Shown here: positions 5,221 to 5,874 of the stretch, one piece after another
Position numbering within the stretch: position 1 is the stretch's first letter
Layout: each line of letters opens with the position of its first letter
Position numbers and translations under genes: made by a program
From: DATGZX01 sp035296965
GTDB taxonomy: Bacteria; Planctomycetota; Planctomycetia; Gemmatales; Gemmataceae
Length of the DNA stretch: 5,874 nucleotides
Assembly (NCBI GenBank): GCA_035296965.1
Contig: DATGZX010000102.1
Span: forward strand, 1-5,874
Reading direction: 5' to 3'
The notes under the pieces: generated by a model
Database searches by the model: none
What the model saw: only the letters and a program-made list of their open reading frames with translations
What the model was told of the DNA's origin: nothing

Positions 5221-5874
5221 TAGATCACCGTGAAGGTCCAGCTAAAGCCGATGGCGGTCGCGCCGCTGACGTCCTCCACCGACTGTCCCGTTACCGGGTC
5301 CACGCTAAGGACTCCGACGTTGATACCATCCGCAATAGCTCCCGTGGCAAACGTAAACGTCACCGTGTTGGCGTTGTCAAGGGTGACGCCGGTGGCGGAT
5401 ACACCGTTGACGGTGAGCTCGCCGGGACTCAGCGACGGCCCATAGACCGGCTGATTGAATGTAATCGTGATAGTCGTCGGCGGTTGGACCAGCGCCCCGG
5501 AGGGGGGGGTGGTGCCGGTGACGAACAAGGGGGACAAGCCGCCGGTTGCACCGGTGACATAGAGGCCGTAGTCCCCAGTCGACCCGTCGGCCGACGTGAC
5601 CTCGATGGTCCAGGAACCGGCATCGCCGCCCGGAACCGTGAAGTCGATCACCGAGTTCCTACCGTCGGGGGCGTTGCCGTCAGCGATCGCGACCAGGTTG
5701 CCGTTCGCATCGAAGAGCAGGAGTTCGGGGTTCAAGTTGTTGAGCCCGCCGGCCGGGGTGCTCGTGGCAAAATGCAAATTGTCGCCGGCATTGGCATGCA
5801 CGGCGTAATAATCCGCTCCGAAGTTAGGAGCAGCGTTGGAGAGATACCCCAGCACCCCGCCGAAGTTGGGGCCA
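5220..5874 (-). CDS. C-terminal part of a secreted or surface protein with PPC-like and Ig-like domains
   Basis: At least 217 residues, open at the right edge (the frame continues upstream as GPNFGG before VLGYLSN), so the N-terminus and any export signal are outside the window. The first visible domain (roughly the first 100 residues) begins ADYYAVHANAGDNLHFAT and continues with ELLLFDANGNLVAIADG, the signature of the bacterial pre-peptidase C-terminal beta-sandwich (PPC). The last about 105 residues fit a Big_5-like Ig fold: TTITITFNQPVYGPSL, then LTVNGVSATGV, ending GFSWTFTVI. Composition is low in Lys and Cys and rich in Thr, Gly, Ala, Asp and Val, as in extracellular repeat proteins of planctomycetes. 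Such modules usually mediate adhesion or stabilise an exported enzyme; the enzymatic part, if any, is not visible. The stop codon directly abuts the inverted repeat of the RAYT remnant, but the Big_5 fold appears complete, so truncation by insertion need not be assumed. Confidence 0.85.
   Translation of the reverse strand, partial: GPNFGGVLGYLSNAAPNFGADYYAVHANAGDNLHFATSTPAGGLNNLNPELLLFDANGNLVAIADGNAPDGRNSVIDFTVPGGDAGSWTIEVTSADGSTGDYGLYVTGATGGLSPLFVTGTTPPSGALVQPPTTITITFNQPVYGPSLSPGELTVNGVSATGVTLDNANTVTFTFATGAIADGINVGVLSVDPVTGQSVEDVSGATAIGFSWTFTVI

Overview
The window looks like a piece of a planctomycete chromosome. The main reasons are a TIGR02999-type ECF sigma factor placed directly before a very large membrane-anchored Ser/Thr kinase with C-terminal TPRs, and a modular PPC/Ig-like surface protein. 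GC content is moderately high. Nearly everything is on the minus strand; a single acetyltransferase gene is on the plus strand.

Layout from right to left, which is the direction of minus-strand transcription. (1) At 5874-5220 is the C-terminal end of a secreted or surface protein, with a PPC-like domain followed by a Big_5/Ig-like domain; its N-terminus lies off the right edge. (2) At 5220-4692 is a decayed REP-associated tyrosine transposase (RAYT). It carries an internal deletion and two TAG nonsense codons, and 9-bp inverted repeats lie just outside it. A 10-bp-arm palindrome (4627-4663), possibly the cognate REP, lies beyond it. (3) At 4560-3985 is the ECF sigma factor. (4) A 99-bp gap carries a candidate promoter. 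(5) At 3885-856 is the 1009-residue kinase-TM-TPR protein, whose N-lobe is interrupted by an in-frame, inverted low-complexity repeat. (6) At 855-738 is a short convergent gap. (7) At 234-737 on the plus strand is a GNAT acetyltransferase. (8) At 61-1 on the minus strand is the start of another gene, running off the left edge.

The most interesting signal is a bipartite element present twice on the minus strand with identical internal geometry: A6, 9 nt, GTTGTCGAATCCG, 8 nt, TCTCGCACTG. One copy (3974-3929) ends 43 nt before the kinase start codon. The other (156-111) ends 49 nt before the start codon of the left-edge gene. The filler between the blocks is largely different in the two copies, so only the blocks and their spacing appear conserved. 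This is what a promoter for an alternative sigma factor should look like. The natural hypothesis is that the adjacent ECF sigma factor reads both copies, placing the kinase and the left-edge gene in one regulon.
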